DNA of 64,000 nt from Burkholderia cepacia ATCC 25416 (GTDB lineage Bacteria > Pseudomonadota > Gammaproteobacteria > Burkholderiales > Burkholderiaceae). The stretch is from assembly GCF_001411495.1 (NCBI RefSeq), contig NZ_CP012982.1:806001-870000 (forward strand), given 5' to 3'. Shown here piece after piece: positions 60,565-64,000 of this stretch; position 1 is the stretch's first letter, and every line of letters begins with the position of its first letter. Position numbers and translations under genes: made by a program. The notes under the pieces are model-generated. The model was given only the letters and a program-made list of their open reading frames with translations, had not been told where the DNA came from and searched no databases.

Positions 60565-61518
60565 ATGCTGAACCTGCACCGCGCACTCGGCTTCCACCCC
60601 GCGCTGCGCGACAAACTGGCGCGCGGCGAATCGGGAAAACTGCTGGTCGGCCACGACACCCGCAACCGCGACATCGCGTTGCGCGCATTTGCCGCCCTGC
60701 CCGATTCACTCGACGCCACGACCCTCTGCCTCGAAAGCACCCCGCCCGCCGATATCACCGCCGCACTCGATGAAGCCGACCTGTTCGTGCTGCTGTACGA
60801 CTCGTCGTGCCTGCCGACACCGTCGCCGAGCGGGCCGCCGTTCCTCGCCGCGATCCGCCCGGCGATCGTCGAGCACTGGAGCAAGTCGGTGCTGTTCAAG
60901 GATTACGGCCCGCATCTCGACGAGGCGTTCGCCGAATCGCTCGACGACATCGCGGCACGCAACGGCCGGCTGATCGACGCGGCCGCGCGCGCATCGCAGA
61001 TCCGCTTCATCGACGAAGCCGGGAACACGCTGACGGGCTCGCTCGCGCCGGACCAGAAATGGACGAGCGTGGACGGAATGGGCAACCTCGACGTCGTGCC
61101 CGGCGAGATCGCGACGCACGTGACCGATCTCAACGGCACGATCGTCTTCAGCGGCACGTTTCTCGGCACCGTGCCGTTCGCGATCAAGTACAAGGTGGCC
61201 GAGCGGCTCGCGACGCTGCAGGTCGAGAACAGCACGATCGTCGGTTTCGATACCGACGACACGGGCTTCCGGCGCGATTTCTCGGCCTATCTCGACCGGC
61301 ATCCGAATCACCGGCGGATCGAGGAATTCGGCATCGGCACGAACCTCGGCATTCGCGGGCTGTACGGCCGCAATGCGGGGTTCGAGGAACGTCATCCGGG
61401 CCTGCACCTCGGGCTCGGCGGCGGCGAAAACGGCAGCCACCATCTCGACCTGATCTTCGCGCGCGGCACGCTCGCGCTCGACGACCGGATCGTGTTCGAC
61501 GGCGCGTTCGCCGTCTGA
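60565..61518 (+). CDS. M29 aminopeptidase/NicX-like metalloenzyme, candidate peptide-tailoring enzyme
   Basis: A 317-residue protein resembling the C-terminal metal-binding part of M29 aminopeptidases and of the 2,5-dihydroxypyridine dioxygenase NicX. The ligand order is conserved: E181 in VVPGEIATH, E254 in RIEEFGIGTNLG, H281 in LHLGLGGGENG, then H292/H293 and D295 in SHHLDLIF. It is shorter than typical M29 enzymes (~370-410 residues), with a reduced N-terminal domain. It follows the 40-residue peptide gene in the same direction after 58 bp and has GGAGACACGC before its ATG. It could cleave or oxidatively modify the peptide; this is inference. An ordinary aminopeptidase is the alternative. 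Confidence 0.75.
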   Translation: MLNLHRALGFHPALRDKLARGESGKLLVGHDTRNRDIALRAFAALPDSLDATTLCLESTPPADITAALDEADLFVLLYDSSCLPTPSPSGPPFLAAIRPAIVEHWSKSVLFKDYGPHLDEAFAESLDDIAARNGRLIDAAARASQIRFIDEAGNTLTGSLAPDQKWTSVDGMGNLDVVPGEIATHVTDLNGTIVFSGTFLGTVPFAIKYKVAERLATLQVENSTIVGFDTDDTGFRRDFSAYLDRHPNHRRIEEFGIGTNLGIRGLYGRNAGFEERHPGLHLGLGGGENGSHHLDLIFARGTLALDDRIVFDGAFAV

Positions 61519-61534
61519 TTCGCCAGTTGCGCGC

Positions 61535-62044
61535 TCAGGCTCCGGCGGCAGGTTTGTCGCCGAGCCACTTGAACATCACGAGGCAATCGACGAACCCGAG
61601 CCGCGCGTGACGATACGCACGCGGCAGGCGCCCGACGATTTCAAATCCCAGCTTCTGCCACAGCGCGATCGCCACCTCGTTCGTCGAGACGACCGAGTTG
61701 AACTGCATCGCGAGGAAACCGCGCTCGCGCGCAACCTGCTGCGAGTGCTCGCACATCAGGCGCGCGACGCCACGGCCGCGCGCTGCCTCGCTCACCATGT
61801 AGCCGCAATTGCACACGTGATTGCCGGGGCCGGCCGCGTTCGCCTTCAGGTAGTACGAGCCCAGTACCACGCCGTCCTCCTCGGCGATCCACGTGCAGAG
61901 CGGCGCATCGAGCCATAACGCGCGCGCCGCTTCAGGCGTCGCATCGGGATCGAATGCATAGGTTTCCCGAGCAGCGACGATGGCGCGATAGGTCGGCCAG
62001 AAGCGCGGGAAATCGTCGTCGGTCATCGGGCGAATCGTGATCAT
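61535..62044 (-). CDS. GNAT family N-acetyltransferase
   Basis: A 169-residue GNAT protein (ITIRPMTDDDFPRFWPTYRAIV) with the acetyl-CoA motif EAARGRGVARLMCEHSQQVARERG and the C-terminal NEVAIALWQKLGFEIVGRLP. The phosphinothricin/toxin-type MnaT-like branch looks similar, but the substrate is unknown. It converges with the M29-like gene (16-bp gap) and lies 55 bp downstream of the AraC regulator in the same direction. Confidence 0.9.
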   Translation of the reverse strand: MITIRPMTDDDFPRFWPTYRAIVAARETYAFDPDATPEAARALWLDAPLCTWIAEEDGVVLGSYYLKANAAGPGNHVCNCGYMVSEAARGRGVARLMCEHSQQVARERGFLAMQFNSVVSTNEVAIALWQKLGFEIVGRLPRAYRHARLGFVDCLVMFKWLGDKPAAGA

Positions 62045-62099
62045 GCGGGTTCTCTCTTGATTGGAATGCCGGCAGGACAGCCGGCGATCGTGGCGTGAT

Positions 62100-63131
62100 T
62101 CAGGAACGGCCGCCGTCCCGTTGCGCCGCGCTGCGATATGCGCCCGGCGGCACGCCGTACCAGCGCTTGAACGCCTGCGAGAAACTCGACAGGTCGCTGA
62201 AGCCGAGCCGCTCGGCCACTTCCGCGAGCGACAGGCGTGCGTCGCCGAGCAGCGTCTCGGCCATCGCGCCGCGCGCCTGCGCGAGCAGCGCCCGGAACGT
62301 CGTGCCCTCCTCCTGCAGCCGGCGCTTGAGCGTACGCGGGCTCGTGTTCAGCAGCCGCGCCATGTCCTCGAGCGAGAACGGCGCGGGGCCGGGCGTCGCG
62401 CCCAGGTACTGGCGCACCATCTCCGACGTGCCCACCCGCGCGCGCCGCGCTTCGAGCAGCTGGCCGCACATCTGCTCGCACATCGACACCGTCAGCGGAT
62501 TCGCGTGCGGCAGCGGCCGGTCGAGCAACGCGCGGTCGAACGCGAGGCTGTTCGCGCGCGCCGAAAAAACCGGCTCGACGCCGGCGATGCGCGGCACCGG
62601 CACGGACGGCGCGCGTGTCGCCTGCACCGTGAAGCGCGACAGCTCGAATGCGTCGCCGCCGATTTCCCGCAGCAATACGGCCGCCGCCGTCATGTCGCGC
62701 TCGACGAGGAACCGGCTCAGTGCACCATCGAGTTCCGGCGCGCCGAAACTGAGCACGCACGTGCTGCCCTCTTCACGATACGTGATCACGGTGAACGCAT
62801 AGGTGAGCGGCAGGAAGCGCATCGCCAGCGCGAGTGCGTCGCGCGCGGTCGCGCTCGCGATCAGCCCGTAGCCCCACACGCCGTACGCGGAGAAGTGGTA
62901 GCGCAGGCCGACCTCGAACCCGAGGCCCGGCGCCCGCCCGAGCGCGCGCAGCAGGTTGCCGGTCAGCCGCAGTTCCTGCGCGGCCGTCACCTCGACCTTC
63001 GGATCGTCGAGCTGAGCGTTGGCGAGCCCCGTGCCGGCCAGCAGCGTCGCGTGCGGCACGCCGCGTTCGTCGCCGAAATCGACCAGCAGCCGGGCGCTGG
63101 CCGGACTCCGGGTGAAGTCCCAGAAGCTCAT
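62100..63131 (-). CDS. AraC-family regulator with arabinose-binding-type (OruR/ArgR-like) N-terminal domain
   Basis: A 343-residue AraC regulator. The N-terminal domain (HATLLAGTGLANAQLDDPKVEVTAAQELRLTGNLL ... LGFEVGLRYHFSAYGVWGYGLIAS) is the Arabinose_bd-type domain found in regulators of alkane, ornithine and quaternary-amine catabolism. The C-terminal HTH pair has SLEDMARLLNTSPRTLKRRLQEEG and SLAEVAERLGFSDLSSFSQAFKRWYGVPPGAYR. Start ATG 63131 opens the conserved domain. It is divergent from the GMC oxidoreductase at 63430, its most likely target. Confidence 0.92.
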   Translation of the reverse strand: MSFWDFTRSPASARLLVDFGDERGVPHATLLAGTGLANAQLDDPKVEVTAAQELRLTGNLLRALGRAPGLGFEVGLRYHFSAYGVWGYGLIASATARDALALAMRFLPLTYAFTVITYREEGSTCVLSFGAPELDGALSRFLVERDMTAAAVLLREIGGDAFELSRFTVQATRAPSVPVPRIAGVEPVFSARANSLAFDRALLDRPLPHANPLTVSMCEQMCGQLLEARRARVGTSEMVRQYLGATPGPAPFSLEDMARLLNTSPRTLKRRLQEEGTTFRALLAQARGAMAETLLGDARLSLAEVAERLGFSDLSSFSQAFKRWYGVPPGAYRSAAQRDGGRS

Positions 63132-63429
63132 GCGGAGAAACCCTCGAAGCGCCGATTTGGCCCAAATACTAAAACAATTGTCCCGAAGCAGCATTGGTGT
63201 TTTCCCATGCGGCCAGCACCATCGGCGTCATCCAGTCGTCGCCCGAACGACGCCAACGCCCCCCCGGAGGAGACACCATGCGACGCAGTCGCCCGACCGA
63301 TCCCGCAGCCCGCTTCGCGCGCCGGCGCGCCGTGCCTGCACGAACCCCTGCCCCTGCCCGGCCGCGCGCCGGCCGCCCGTGCGCGCTGCCGCGCCCCGCC
63401 TGATCCATCGACCATCGGAGGATGAACCC
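63132..63429. promoter_or_regulatory. Divergent AraC/GMC promoter region
   Basis: This 298-bp spacer contains an AT-rich patch with the palindrome ACAATTGT (63174-63181) close to the AraC gene. The rest is GC-rich and holds no supported gene. Confidence 0.45.
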
Positions 63430-64000
63430 ATGAGCAGGACTTTCGACTACATCGTCGTCGGCGGCGGGTCGGGCGGCTGCGTTGTCGCCGGGCGGCTGAC
63501 CGAGGACCCGGCCGTGACCGTCTGCGTGCTCGAGGCCGGCGGCCGCGGCGACGGCACGCTCGTCAACGTGCCGACCGGCGCGGTCGCGATGATGCCGACC
63601 CGCGTGAACAACTGGGCCTTCGACACGGTGCCGCAGCGCGGCCTCGGCGGGCGCATCGGCTACCAGCCGCGCGGCAAGGCGCTGGGCGGTTCGTCGGCCA
63701 TCAACGCGATGGTCTATATCCGCGGCCATCGCATCGACTACGACGGCTGGGCCGCGCTCGGCAACGAAGGCTGGGCCTACGACGACGTGCTGCCGTACTT
63801 CCGCCTGAGCGAGCACAACGAGCGCTTCGACGATGCGTGGCACGGCCGCGACGGCCCGCTGTGGGTGAGCGACCTGCGCACCGGCAACCCGTTCCATGCG
63901 CGCTACCTGGAAGCGGCGCAACAGGCCGGCCTGCCGCTCACCGACGATTTCAACGGCGCGCAGCAGGAAGGCATCGGCATCTACCAGGTCACGCAGAAGC
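63430..64000 (+). CDS. GMC-family oxidoreductase (choline/alcohol dehydrogenase-like), 5' part
   Basis: The frame is open to the window edge, giving 190 residues of an N-terminal GMC flavoprotein. It shows the FAD motif FDYIVVGGGSGGCVVAGRL followed by VCVLEAGG, and the GMC signature GYQPRGKALGGSSAINAMVYIRGH with the following WAALGNEGWAYDDVLPYF. These enzymes oxidise alcohols such as choline or medium-chain alcohols. It starts at 63430 and is divergent from the AraC regulator. The C-terminal catalytic His domain lies beyond the window. Confidence 0.92.
   Translation, partial: MSRTFDYIVVGGGSGGCVVAGRLTEDPAVTVCVLEAGGRGDGTLVNVPTGAVAMMPTRVNNWAFDTVPQRGLGGRIGYQPRGKALGGSSAINAMVYIRGHRIDYDGWAALGNEGWAYDDVLPYFRLSEHNERFDDAWHGRDGPLWVSDLRTGNPFHARYLEAAQQAGLPLTDDFNGAQQEGIGIYQVTQK

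Noticed and set aside
1-64000. tRNA, rRNA, integrase or transposase genes
   Set aside because: I looked for cloverleaf-like tRNA sequence, rRNA-like stretches and recombinase motifs and saw none; a dedicated tRNA scan was not possible here.

Overview
The window is one contiguous piece of a very GC-rich proteobacterial replicon. Codons are strongly G/C-ending, overlapping ATGA/GTGA start-stop junctions are frequent, and porins, LysR/AraC/IclR regulators, SSS+DUF3311 transport pairs and DUF802/DUF3348/DUF2894 proteins all occur together. This fits a Burkholderia (cepacia-complex-like) secondary chromosome; the genus assignment is inferred from gene content, not computed. No rRNA, tRNA, CRISPR array, transposase or integrase was recognised.

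Layout. (1) 1-7119: end of a DM13 protein, then a leftward four-gene operon (DUF3348, DUF802, OmpA/MotB-like, DUF2894). Its middle two genes look like a MotAB/ZorAB-type ion-driven motor, and the tail of the large subunit is built of near-identical 240-bp repeats. A DUF1444-like gene diverges from it. (2) 7199-8698: LysE exporter and a small secreted protein. (3) 8806-13651: a visibly AT-richer two-gene island encoding a Hint-domain protein and an 825-residue protein with a hydrophobic C-terminus; neither function is recognised. (4) 14403-23489: housekeeping-type accessory genes (flavin disulfide reductase, a decayed oxidoreductase tail, SDR plus divergent XRE regulator, CynX-like MFS, amino-acid binding protein, GNAT, zinc-ribbon protein, DUF1176). 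(5) 23648-28125: amidohydrolase, SSS transporter, DUF3311 and porin. (6) 28429-42352: an IclR-controlled operon combining a polyamine/opine-type ABC transporter with a three-part opine-oxidase-like dehydrogenase, an MHS transporter, a 3-hydroxyacyl-CoA-type dehydrogenase, an octopine-dehydrogenase-family enzyme and an overlapping AraC-LysR pair. (7) 42391-58686: porin and MFS transporter leading into a complete-looking iac (indole-3-acetate catabolism) region: iacF, LysR, iacCD, tandem tautomerase, sensor kinase, iacABIHE, response regulator, iacG and a second MFS. (8) 58871-64000: RBBP9-like hydrolase, Lrp regulator, a 40-residue acidic peptide followed by an M29/NicX-like metalloenzyme with RiPP-like architecture, GNAT, AraC regulator and the start of a GMC oxidoreductase.

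Working together: region 7 is a catabolic unit for the plant hormone auxin. IacA with flavin reductase IacG starts ring oxidation; IacE, IacH, IacI and IacB process intermediates; the Rieske system IacC/IacD/IacF completes conversion towards catechol. Two regulatory inputs sit inside it, a two-component pair and a LysR regulator. Region 6 appears to import and oxidise an N-substituted amino acid or related amine. The least explained pieces are the motor operon, the Hint island and the small-peptide/M29 operon.
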